64,000 nucleotides of DNA from positions 37,392 to 101,391 of the forward strand of contig BLJB01000086.1 of the NCBI GenBank assembly GCA_013423325.1. The letters run 5' to 3'. This stretch comes from Usnea hakonensis. Its lineage: Eukaryota; Ascomycota; Lecanoromycetes; Lecanorales; Parmeliaceae. Position 1 is the stretch's first letter. Each line of letters starts with the position of its first letter. Positions 13,243 through 24,471 of the stretch are shown here, in pieces. The notes below the pieces were generated by a model that saw only the letters and a program-made list of their open reading frames with translations, did not search any database and was not told the DNA's origin. The position numbers and the translations under genes were made by a program.

Positions 13243-14555
13243 TTAGTACTTCAGCGTCTTGGGTTTCTCCCAAGTGAAGTCCTGGTTAGTGAAGTGGCCA
13301 TTCTTTGCGGTCTGGCAGTAGATCGGATTGGTCAGGTTGAGCTCCTTTACGATGACGCCTGGCCTAAGGTCGAAGTTCGACCGGATGATATTGACCAACT
13401 CTTCCGAAGATCGATCTGAAGTGCCGTACGTGTCGACAAACATGGACAATGGCTCGGCGACACCAATTGCGTATGACAATTGAACCAACGCCCGTCGTGC
13501 TAGTTTGGCGTGAACAAGTGATTTTGCAATCCATCGGGCAAGATAGGCCGCAGATCGGTCCACCTTTGAGTAATCCTTCCCAGAGAACGCCCCGCCTCCG
13601 TGAGCGCCCCAACCTCCATATGTGTCCACAATGATCTTGCGGCCCGTGAGACCGGCATCTCCTTGCGGTCCGCCAATAACGAACAATCCGGATGGTTGGA
13701 TCTGGAAACTGTAAGCGAACGCTCAGGTGACATCAACGAGGATGGTTACGTGGTAAGTTGTTCGGTCATCAAGATACTTGGCGGGGATGACCTTCTTTAC
13801 GATCTTTTCCTTGATCTCTTTCCGGAGCATGTCGGTCGTGATATATTCGCTGTGTTGGGCACTGACTACTACTGTGTCCACCCTCTTCGGGACGACGGCA
13901 CCACCATCATGTTCATACTCGATTGTGACTTGAGTCTTGGTGTCAGGTCTTAACCAAGGCAGAGTACCGTCGTTTCGGGCGTTCTTCATCTCTCTGTTTA
14001 GGGCATGTGAAAACAGAACGGTCAAGGGTAAATATTCAGGCGTCTCGTCAGTTGCATAGCCAAACATGATGCCCTGATCTCCTGCACCCAACTTCTCCAA
14101 AGCCTCATCGAGTTGCAGACCTTGAGCGATATCAGGAGATTGCTGCTCTATTGCTACCAGGACATTGCATGTCTTGTAATCGAAACCTTTGGAGGAATCA
14201 TCATATCCAATGTCTTTGATGGCGGTGCGGATGATCTTTTGGAAATCAAGATGTGCTTTCGTAGTGATCTCGCCAAAAACCATGATCATGCCTGTGGTGA
14301 GAATTAGCCACATTAGCAAAGTCAGAATTGAATGTGATCAAAAGAAACTAGCTCTCTCTCAATTTACTTCTGCTTACCAGTCTTTGTGGCAGTCTCGCAT
14401 GCCACTTTCGAGAGAGGGTCAACAGCCAGGCATGCATCTAACACTGCGTCTGACACTTGATCTGCAATCTTGTCTGGGTGTCCTTCCCCAACGGATTCGG
14501 AGGTGAATAGGAAAGTTGGCTTATGGATGCCATTGGTTTGCACTTGGTTGACCAT
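13243..14555 (-). CDS. SAM1: S-adenosylmethionine synthetase
   Basis: This cytosolic enzyme makes S-adenosylmethionine from methionine and ATP, the methyl donor for reactions such as those of OPI3 and DIM-5 in this window. Minus-strand exons are 14555-14378, 14291-13750 and 13701-13243 (introns 86 and 48 nt), giving 392 aa, the usual length. All three domains read through: [14 protein letters not shown] near residue 23, the [15 protein letters not shown] signature near residue 120, YHIQPSGLF across the second splice junction, and the GGGAFSGKD phosphate-binding loop near 270. The second acceptor was set at 13702 because only that site restores the HIQPSG frame; a nearby CAG at 13709 does not. 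The gene is divergent from GPN3 across 408 bp. Confidence 0.97.
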
Positions 14556-14963
14556 GTTGATCGTTTTTCGTGATGACTATTCTATTACTATTAAAGAAGA
14601 CAGATGTTAACACTGTTTGCAATGTAACGAAGAATGCAACTTTTGTTCAGAATGTAGAATCACGAGTGAATTAGAGAGTAGAGAACAGTGAATAGAGAGA
14701 ATTGGGAAGGCGGTCTTGCGTGATTGATGTTGAGGAAAGGTTGAGTTTTAATCCGATGAGCTCGGGTTTTAAGAGGGCACTAGCGCTTATGATTTACCCC
14801 ACCAAAACTTGAATTGCTCCAGTCTCGGACTCCGATGATCACATCATTGGTGCACGCAGTAAGGTACCTTACGGAGGGTAAGGTACTTAGTCTGAGGCAT
14901 TGAAAGTCCAACGCCGATTGAAATTCGAATTCTATCAGCCGTATATTCCGGCTCTATCTAGCC
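14556..14963. promoter_or_regulatory. Shared upstream region of SAM synthetase and GPN3
   Basis: The two genes are transcribed away from each other. Next to SAM synthetase the region is pyrimidine-rich on its coding strand, which is typical of highly expressed fungal promoters. Near the middle GTACCTTAC at 14864-14872 is repeated in inverted form at 14878-14886, and AAGGTACCTT at 14861-14870 is itself a palindrome. No specific factor site is claimed. Confidence 0.55.
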
Positions 14964-15972
14964 ATGAGCAAGTTCGGCGTCGTAGTAATGGGCCCGGCTG
15001 GCGCTGGCAAGGTGTGCGGCATTGACCGTTCTATGCATAGACAGGTACTGACCACACGGTCAGACCACCTTTTGCTCTGCATTGATCCAACATCTTCGTC
15101 TCAACAAACGATCATGTTTCTATGTCAACCTTGACCCTGCCGCTGAGGACTTTTCCTATGAACCGGACCTCGATATCAAAGAGCTCATCTCCCTCGAAGA
15201 TGTCATGGAGGAGGAGGGCTTGGGACCCAACGGGGGACTCATCTACTGCTTTGAGTGGGATAAGAGTCTTTGCGGTGCCGATGCTGAGGTTTGACTGACA
15301 TATGCTAGACACCTACTGGAGAACCTCGAATTCCTCACGGAAGCAATAGATCCTCTCACCGACGAATATTTGATCATAATCGATATGCCCGGCCAAATTG
15401 AACTCTACACCCACATCCCTGTCGTTCCAACACTGATCAAACATCTCACACGGGGTGGTGCTTTGAACGTCAATCTCTGCGCCGCATATTTGCTAGAGTC
15501 TACTTTTGTCATTGATCGAGCAAAGTTCTTCGCCGGTACACTGTCAGCCATGAGCGCAATGATTATGCTCGAGCTTCCACACGTCAATATTCTCAGCAAG
15601 ATGGATTTGATCAAAAGTTCTGTGCCGCGAAAAGTGCTTAAGCGCTTTATCGATCCCGACAATTCCTTGTTGGACGACGATCCAACAGATAGCAAGGCGA
15701 TGCTTACATCATCTCAAGCCAAGTCGGCCGATCCGTCTTCGGCGGATTCAGTCATGACAGGAGGCAGCTTTAAGCGCCTGAACAGAGCAGTAGCTCAACT
15801 CATTGACGATTTCAGCATGGTGTCATTCCTGCAATTAGACGTGCAGAGTGAAGACAGCGTCGGTGCCATCTTGAGCTATATCGATGACGCTATTCAATTC
15901 CATGAGGCACAAGAGCCCAGAGAGCCGAAAGATGAGATTGATTATGATTACCAGGATGCAGAAATGGGCTAG
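14964..15972 (+). CDS. GPN3: GPN-loop GTPase 3
   Basis: GPN GTPases help assemble RNA polymerase II and bring it into the nucleus; Gpn3 works with Gpn1/Npa3. Exons are 14964-15011, 15064-15254 and 15309-15972, giving 300 aa. The first exon ends within the P-loop GPAGAGK|TT, exactly at the Lys codon. The family's Gly-Pro-Asn insertion is visible as GLGPNGGLIYC near residue 70, followed by DMPGQIELYTHIP (G3-like) and NILSKMDLIK (the NKxD-equivalent). The C terminus is acidic, as in orthologues. The second intron has an unusual donor, GTGGGA, but only this junction gives YCFEHLLENLEF. The frame stays open for 52 codons beyond the TAG (see findings). Confidence 0.95.
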
Positions 15973-16726
15973 CTGGTCCTTGCAGGCGTGTTCCGTGGCT
16001 CCATTTCGCTGCTCTATCCCGAAACGAAAGTCCTGGAGTTGGAGCTGTATAAGTATCTGCCTGGGGATGTCGTCATCGAAGCCTATTGTTTGGCTCGCAC
16101 GAGTCTTGAAGTCAGCTGTATCCTTATTTGAAAGCTGGAAAGGCCTACAGTACTACAGTCTTCTCAGGTTCGTCCGTCGGAACCCGACAACCGTCGATAT
16201 CGACGTGACTGATTTGACATACCTTGACGCCACGCGTCTAGGCAAACAAATTGGGGAGTAAGTAGAAGCACTGTTGCCGCCACACCCACAATACTATGCC
16301 CATAGCCCTAGTCTGGAGGTAAGGGGCTATCCGTCCGAATCCAAATGTCATCAATTTAGACAGCAATGACGGCCATACTAGCGACGCTACACGCGCAGGC
16401 GACAGAATTATAGAGCGAGCCAGACCGGGGTAAGACCTGTCTCTAGGTAGTCGACTCTATGTATCAAAGTCTCAAAATTATTAAAACTTGATTTCGGTCC
16501 CTTCTTGGAAAAAGACGATCACAAGTGTTTGCGTATTATCAATGAGACTAATCGCTGCCGTAAATAGATACACAGTACATCTCTTAAATATCAAGCCCCT
16601 TGATAGCCTCCCAAGGTATTTTTGATTTAGTTATCCCGATTGATAATCATGCGTACGAGGACTCTCTGCTCCCCAACTCGGGTCCTGTCTTCTAGTGACA
16701 GGGCGTCCTATCACTATACTCCTTCA
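15973..16726. other. Downstream region of GPN3 with coding-like remnants
   Basis: In the GPN3 frame, 15973-16128 stays open after the stop and has coding-like composition. In another frame a stretch ending at the TAA near 16261 also looks protein-like (it contains VDIDVTDLTYLDATRLGKQ). I could not join them into a gene or name a family. They may be a decayed gene or chance. The rest, toward APQ12, is A/T-rich 3' sequence. Confidence 0.35.
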
Positions 16727-17308
16727 CTACCAGCCTGCTCCCCTCGTCCTTCCTCTTCTACCCGCACCTGCCATTCTCCTGGCATCCCTTTCCCTACCTC
16801 TAGCTTTCTGTCCCCCAATCCTCTCACCTTCATTCCCTAAACCCTCAAGGAAACCCCAGACATATCCAAAATCCTCCACACTTCTGTCAAACCCCCTCTG
16901 CCACACATACACTCCCAACCCTCCAACGATTATCCACAATCCCATCTTAAAGGCTAGGCTAACCCAATACATGACAGTCCTTCGCATGTAATCAAGGATT
17001 CGGAGAGATACGATTAGGGCGATAGCAAGGACTGCAAGTGTAAGAATATCGGGGGCATCCGTTGATAGCGAATGGAGCGCGTTATTGGAGAGCACGTAGA
17101 TGGGGTAGAGGGTGGGGAAGATCCGACGGTAGAAGAAGGATTGCGAGCTGAAGAGGATGCGGAGGAGGGGCGCCAGGTAGGGTTGGTATTGATTGTAGTA
17201 GGCGTTGTAGAGTGGGGCGGCTTGGGGGAAAAGATCTAGGTGATGTTAGCAGTGCATTAAGCGGAAGAGAGAAACGGGGCAACACAACAGACCCAATATG
17301 TATTCCAT
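16727..17308 (-). CDS. APQ12: Apq12-like nuclear envelope/ER membrane protein
   Basis: Apq12 acts in nuclear pore biogenesis, mRNA export and lipid balance at the nuclear envelope. Minus-strand exons are 17308-17293 (16 nt) and 17235-16727, giving 174 aa. The first exon, MEYIL, is joined to DLFPQAAPLYNAYYNQY. Two hydrophobic segments follow: one around ILTLAVLAIALIVSLRIL and one around FKMGLWIIVGGLGVYVW, separated by a short amphipathic piece (DYMRRTVMYW). The C terminus is basic (GRERDARRMAGAGRRGR). Topology, length and the MEYIL start match the fungal NPAP/Apq12 family. The gene lies head-to-head with PUT2. Confidence 0.85.
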
Positions 17309-17564
17309 GGTGAATATCTCCTCGTGGGGGATGTCTGGGGGATGTCTGTGGTATGCCAGCTGGATGGACTGTTGAGAGAAGAGGGAAAGGAGCGAGTGAT
17401 GTTTAGGAGTAAGAAGACCTTTTAAATTGAGAGAAATGTGTTTGATTGAGGTGTCACAAAAATCAAAGCAATCATCGCTGCTTCATCATATGCATCTACC
17501 GGGTGTTGACAACTAGCGTACCAGCGGCATCCTCGTGCGCTCCCGCAGCACGAGCATGGGGAAT

Positions 17565-17623
17565 TAGCATATTAAAATCAAATGAGATTCCTTGGCAAGA
17601 ATCATCGCACCCCACCCCCAGCG
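17565..17623 (+). repeat. Left 59-nt terminal inverted repeat
   Basis: This arm is identical to the reverse complement of 18080-18138. It is less A/T-rich than the interior and keeps its CpA and TpG dinucleotides. Confidence 0.92.
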
Positions 17624-18079
17624 AATCTCAAAAAAAAAAGAATTTAGAAAATTTAAAAATTTAAAAAACTGCACCAAATACTAATTATTTCTAAATTATA
17701 CTACTTTGAAGCTCCTTTATACGATACTATAGACTCTTACTAAATAGCTCTTAGTATTTAAAGGCTTTTAAATTCTTCTTAACCTCGTTATCGTAATATC
17801 TTTTTCGAGAAGAATAAAGGTACTTTAGTAGATAGGCGTAAAAGAGTAGGGCTAAACCCCATAGTTTTTCGCTCGAGGCGGACGGCGAATAAGTAGGGAA
17901 GAAGGAGTAGGGAAAGGCGAAAAGAGTCTAAATAAAGTCGCGAAGAGAAAGCTCTAGAAGTAATTAATAGTAGAGAGTATTTCCTCTATAATTATTCTGG
18001 AATCTCTATCTATTTCGTAGGGATAGGGTGATATTTGGTGTAGTTAATAGAATTCTTTTTTGATTTTTTTTTTGGATCC

Positions 18080-18138
18080 CGCTGGGGGTGGGGTGCGATG
18101 ATTCTTGCCAAGGAATCTCATTTGATTTTAATATGCTA
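18080..18138 (-). repeat. Right 59-nt terminal inverted repeat
   Basis: This is the reverse complement of the left arm at 17565-17623 with no mismatch. It ends just before the upstream region of PUT2. Confidence 0.92.
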
Positions 18139-18270
18139 AAAACCTTGGCGAAAGCCCCTCGGCCCCACTCCACGGCGGCGGCTAGATACGGTACAAAGAT
18201 TCTGTTGTGCCGGTGGTGCAAAATTCAAAAGAAAAGTATTGGCTCTTCTTCTTCTTTATATTTTTCGTCA

Positions 18271-20178
<1,908 letters not shown>

Positions 20179-20884
20179 AGGGAGTGGGATTTTGCATATA
20201 TGGGTAAAAGGAAGCGGAAAGATCTTCTTTATTTTTAGGTCCAGGCGTCAAAAATGTAAATATTCCCATGATGGAAAAGAACATACCTGGATGAACGTCA
20301 CGCATTAATGCAGCGCGATACAAAGCTCGTCTTCTTGGAGGATTTTGAGTTGGGACCGTTCACTGTCTGTCAAAAGCTTACCTTGTTTTCATCACCAGCA
20401 ATGATGGACTCGTACTCAAATGCTACTACTACGGCTCGCGTAAGCACGACCGCACGTCCCAGCTTCCAAGATGAGTGATTACACGGCAAAGTCGCATGAT
20501 CCATCTTCGTAGAAGGTTTTGATAGCTGGTGGTAGGGGGGCGGAGCATAAGGGGAGGGAAGGAGAGGAAGGGGTGGAAAATCTTGATGGCGTGGATGATG
20601 TATTGTGCATTGTGTGGTGGTTGAGAAGAGAATATGATGAAGAATGTGTGGGTGGCGTCTTTGTGTATGTAGTGTAGCGTGGTGGATACTAATGCATGGA
20701 AGAAAGTCTTGGAATTGAAATATGAGAGGCAAGCAAAATGAGTAAATGTTTCGATTTGAGTACCAGTACCCATACGCTCGGTGAAGAAACGATGCTACTC
20801 CAGTATAAGATTAGAAAGCAAAAGGAGATAAGTACTCTACCTGCAACGCAACGATTTCCTCTGACCGGATCCCAAATCAACTAC
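20179..20884. other. Intergenic region downstream of PUT2
   Basis: This holds the 3' region of PUT2 and probably the 3' region of the small membrane protein encoded on the minus strand. Open frames of 114-120 codons on the minus strand are His/Pro/Ser-rich, lack consistent splice junctions and are probably noncoding. Confidence 0.45.
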
Positions 20885-21199
20885 TTACCGTCTCCCTCTA
20901 TTTTCCTTATCTATTATCACAACAGCAACCGGCACGAAAATCGCGGCTGAGAGCATTGCAATAAGAGCGATACTGACCAAAACTTTGGACTTTGTCCCAT
21001 GGCGGCAGAAGCGCTGTTTGGGGGGAGCCCTGGCTTCGAGATCTAATAAGTCTGTGAAAGCTGGGACATTGGCTTTGGCGCGGGTGGGATCTTTGTCGAG
21101 ATTGCGTGGTTCGAGATCGATGTTGACCCAATTATCCTTTTCGATCATTTCAGCCGCGGACACTTTCTCGTTTTTGTTGTGGTTGTTGATGACGGACAT
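20885..21199 (-). CDS. Small single-pass membrane protein, unknown function
   Basis: I do not recognise this 104-aa protein. The N-terminal 70 residues are charged and soluble (starting MSVINNHNKNEKVSAAEM). They are followed by a basic patch (FCRHGTKSK) and one hydrophobic segment, VLVSIALIAMLSAAIFVPVAVVI, ending in a short basic tail. This suggests a membrane anchor near the C terminus with the charged end in the cytosol. A GTAAGT donor overlaps the stop codon; splicing to the CAG at about 20819 would give the same C terminus. Composition is coding-like, but there is no family support. Confidence 0.5.
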   Translation of the reverse strand: MSVINNHNKNEKVSAAEMIEKDNWVNIDLEPRNLDKDPTRAKANVPAFTDLLDLEARAPPKQRFCRHGTKSKVLVSIALIAMLSAAIFVPVAVVIIDKENRGRR

Positions 21200-22431
21200 G
21201 TCCGCTAGAAAGGCTGGGAGTGTGTCTCAGGAGTTGAGTCGATCTTTGAAGTGTGGGATTTTTGAGAGTCTTGATTGGAATGGTGAGAAGACTGAAGTTG
21301 TGGGTGAGCAAGAAAGTCAATACAATAGCTCGGGGGGAAGGGGGATATGGCTGGGATACAATCATGAATGAATGGCCTTTGTATCTTGTTTCTTGTGCAT
21401 AAATGCTAATTAGACAATACATTGTGTGAATGAATTTTTTTGTCAGGTATGCACTACGTACAACAGTCAAAGACGAGACTTTGGGATATGGGTACTTTCG
21501 CAATTCCGGTAGGCCTCTCTCGCAGTGACACGTCCTTCTGGGGCCAGGCTAAAATTGGCCATGGCCATGAGAGACGAGGCCTGGAATGGAGAATCGGGCG
21601 GACACGTATTCGATGCTGAATATAGAATTTCAACATTCTTTGGAGTCTGGAGACGTTGAAGAAGTCTGGATCCATGTTACTGGTGTCTAAAATTGGGTCT
21701 TGGGAAAACTGACATGTTGATCTTTGTGGCTGTACGGCATTAGCGCATCTTTTGCTAGTCGATCAATTCCCCATGAGGTTGATGTCTTCTTAGGTCTCAA
21801 TTCACTTTTGATAGCCAATTCATCGTCTTACTTTACTCGAAAGTACAAGATCACCATTGTCGTGCAATACTTCAATGGATTGCAGCCTCCTGATGCCATT
21901 CTATTCGTGTCTGTATATCTCTCTAAGAGTCCAACATTCATACGCAGCCATGTGAACGAGGCTCTGTAAAATACAAAACCAAGGCAATCAAAAAAATCCG
22001 GTTTTTCTTGTGGAACTTCGTCATTGTCCCTGAAACCTCTTATCCGTCTTCTGGCTACTATGACCATCTGGGACTAGCTTATCATCTAGCAGCATGCGAT
22101 CGTCATCTTCCTCCAATCAACCATCGCGCTCTCTCAGCCACTGTGGCTGAAGAGTGCGTGGGCGATCGCATGGTCAGCTTAAAATCCCGATGACCGCATA
22201 ATAAAATACAGCTTCTTGTCTCTCGTATCTTTCCTCCATTAAATCCTCTTTCCTCCTCGATTAAATCACTCTTCTGCACATTTCAATGAATTGCAAATAT
22301 CAGTCCGCTGGTTAGCAATTGCATTCTTCGCTTTCAGGGTAACATTTACGCAAGCTCTCACTGCATTGGCATGACTGCTTTTGCCCTCTAGCACATCAAC
22401 TCACCCATTTTATCTTCCTCTCCTCATCAAC
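21200..22431. other. 1.2-kb intergenic region with the upstream region of the Ser-rich membrane protein
   Basis: No ORF here has family support. The last 200 bases (22200-22430) are pyrimidine-rich (CTTCTTGTCTCTCG, TTTCCTCC and similar), consistent with the promoter and 5' leader of the gene starting at 22432. Confidence 0.45.
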
Positions 22432-23925
22432 ATGGCCGCTGCAAGTACCACCTCCAATCCTCTAAATGACTTCATTGGCGCTGCCGGGGCTGCTGCCAGC
22501 GTCGTCAAGTCAGTGAACTCAGCAGAATCCACGCCAACTTCTTCCTCATCCTCGACTTCTTCATCACCATCATCGACTGCCGCGCCCGCACCCGCAGCTA
22601 CGTCAGCCGCCTCAAGTACTCATGGATTGAGCGAAGGGGCCAAGATTGGCATTATTGTTGGCTGCGTCGTTGGAAGCTTGCTTCTTCTTGCCCTCCTCGG
22701 CCTCTGCTGCTGTTGTCTATTTCGTCGTCGACGGCGCAGCAAGCGACGCGCAATTGTCACTCCAGTTGGGGACGAAGAAGTCAAATCATGGAAATCGCCC
22801 ATCACTCCAGGTCGTCACTATTCCAACTACTCTCCTGTGCAAAGAGGGCAAGTGCCTACGGAACAGTCTCCTACAGTTCCACTCATGGCGGCCGCGGCAG
22901 CTGAGCACCATGTACACAACGAGAAAGCCCCGAGCCTGTCTCAGCACCCAGCAATGCGCCAACCTGAGAACCCTTTCGTCCCTGAGCCACCCAGCCCTCG
23001 TCGGACTGCACCTAATTCTCGCGCTGGACTTACGGATGGCATGGTGCCTGGAGCTGCGGCATACATAATCCCTGAGAAACAACGCCTACGCAGCAGTTCT
23101 TCTCGCTCTCGTTCCAGCTCTGAAACTCGCCACCTAGCGAGCGGACTTCCCACCCACAATGATGCGAACCGACCTCCGACGCCGTTCGGTCTCACCGGTT
23201 TCGGCGAACCCGCGGGTCACACTATCCATCATGGTTCCAGTCCTCCTTACAGTGGCATTGGCCAACCATACGAAGCCCAGCATGTTCAAAATCTTCAGTC
23301 CGACGCACCATCCAGAGAATTACAGCACTCATTGCAGAATCGCGCAGTCGTCCCCGGAGCAGCCTTCGCCAACGATCATCCGCAACATCACAACAGTAGG
23401 GGCTACTCTACTCCACCCGAGGTGCCGTCCCGTTCACCCGATAGGGCCAATCGTGCCAGTCTGTTGGCAGAAAGCAGCTACGACTCGGAGCTAAGTACTA
23501 CCACTGCAAGCAATAGCAGCGGCGAGCGATACCAAGGCCATATCGATCCCTACCAGCCAGCGCAACGTGAAGTCGTAGCACCCTGGGAACAACATCAGAA
23601 GCGATTTTCCAACTCCCCCCAATCATCACCCCGCGTGGCAATACCACCACCAATTCCATGGGAAGATTCGGAGTTCAATGTCAGCTCAAGGAAACATCAA
23701 AGCCACAGCCCAAGGCAGAGCGGACAATATACGCCAGGAGATGGCAGGAGGAGAAATAGCAGAAGTCCGGCTACAAGTATTAACGGACAGCCAAGAAGAT
23801 TGAGGTTTGAGGACCTCCAGGCCGACAATCGCACTAGCGGTGGCTACACCGGTGTGGCCCAACGCGACAGCCACAATAGTTACGGCGACAACAGGTGGAG
23901 CCAGGGCGTTGGGGAGGCTCTATAA
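22432..23925 (+). CDS. Ser/Thr-rich single-pass membrane protein, possible surface sensor
   Basis: This is an intronless 497-aa protein of no family I can name. The order is a short N-terminal stretch without an obvious cleavable signal (MAAASTTSNPLNDFIGAAG), a Ser/Thr/Ala/Pro-rich region at residues 30-75 likely to be O-glycosylated, one transmembrane helix at about 83-107 (GIIVGCVVGSLLLLALLGLC), a Cys cluster and a strong stop-transfer RRRRRSKRR. A disordered cytosolic tail of nearly 390 residues follows, rich in Pro, Ser, Arg and His. This layout resembles Mid2/Wsc-type cell-wall sensors and many fungal orphan proteins, but no extracellular fold is visible. The ATG at 22432 was preferred to an upstream TTG frame. 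Confidence 0.75.
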   Translation: MAAASTTSNPLNDFIGAAGAAASVVKSVNSAESTPTSSSSSTSSSPSSTAAPAPAATSAASSTHGLSEGAKIGIIVGCVVGSLLLLALLGLCCCCLFRRRRRSKRRAIVTPVGDEEVKSWKSPITPGRHYSNYSPVQRGQVPTEQSPTVPLMAAAAAEHHVHNEKAPSLSQHPAMRQPENPFVPEPPSPRRTAPNSRAGLTDGMVPGAAAYIIPEKQRLRSSSSRSRSSSETRHLASGLPTHNDANRPPTPFGLTGFGEPAGHTIHHGSSPPYSGIGQPYEAQHVQNLQSDAPSRELQHSLQNRAVVPGAAFANDHPQHHNSRGYSTPPEVPSRSPDRANRASLLAESSYDSELSTTTASNSSGERYQGHIDPYQPAQREVVAPWEQHQKRFSNSPQSSPRVAIPPPIPWEDSEFNVSSRKHQSHSPRQSGQYTPGDGRRRNSRSPATSINGQPRRLRFEDLQADNRTSGGYTGVAQRDSHNSYGDNRWSQGVGEAL

Positions 23926-24471
23926 CGGAATGATGACATGAGCTAGATAGAACACAGAACGTGAAGTCTGGAATCCGGAGCGAACACATGAGCGCACGCG
24001 TTGCTGCTGGTACATATTGCACGATTTTTTAATGATAGATACCCAATTGCAGAGAAGAAGATATGAAGTTAATACAGACATTTACTTTGATGTATATGCT
24101 TTGAGATAATTTATACAGCTATAACGTTTTGAGGAATAAAGACTTTCATATGTTAGTAATTTTTGGGACTTTGTCATTTGGTCTAAATCTTCTTCATCAA
24201 AGTTTAACAGCGCCGCGGTGCCGCAGGAGATGGCAAAAACCCCGCGCCTTGGCTGAAGTCATCACAGGCCACAGCTTCATCGTTCAGCCGATGCGGCAAA
24301 ATGCTCTAGACGCCTCCCGTCCTGTGCGTTTGAATGGCCACTCAATGGCTGATGGTACCCATTGTATTCTTTAACAATCCCATATACTCTGTTCTTTTCG
24401 TACTGTTGCTGTGCATGTGAAAGACCTGCTTCTCTAATAAATATACTATGTAGATTTTCAAATCCTTGAGA
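23926..24471. other. Intergenic region
   Basis: This contains the 3' region of the Ser-rich membrane protein and the short upstream region of the dehydrogenase-like gene. It is A/T-rich near 24020-24130. I see no gene. Confidence 0.5.

Larger units (their letters stand above)
17564..18139. mobile_element. Terminal-inverted-repeat element (MITE-like) with RIP-like interior
   Basis: A 59-nt arm at 17565-17623 is repeated exactly, in inverted orientation, at 18080-18138, and one more flanking base on each side also pairs. The roughly 455 bp between is A/T-rich and very TpA-rich with few CpA or TpG, as expected of repeat-induced point mutation. Weaker pairing continues inward: CTGCACCAAATA near 17670 against CTACACCAAATA read from the right end. 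No transposase frame exists. The arms begin TAGCATATT, so a TA target duplication of a Tc1/mariner-type element is possible but cannot be told from the arm itself. It sits between APQ12 and PUT2, its right end 131 bp before the PUT2 start. Confidence 0.8.

Noticed and set aside
20370..20773. Minus-strand ORFs of 114-120 codons downstream of PUT2
   Set aside because: His/Pro/Ser-biased composition, overlapping each other in different frames, with no family or splice support.
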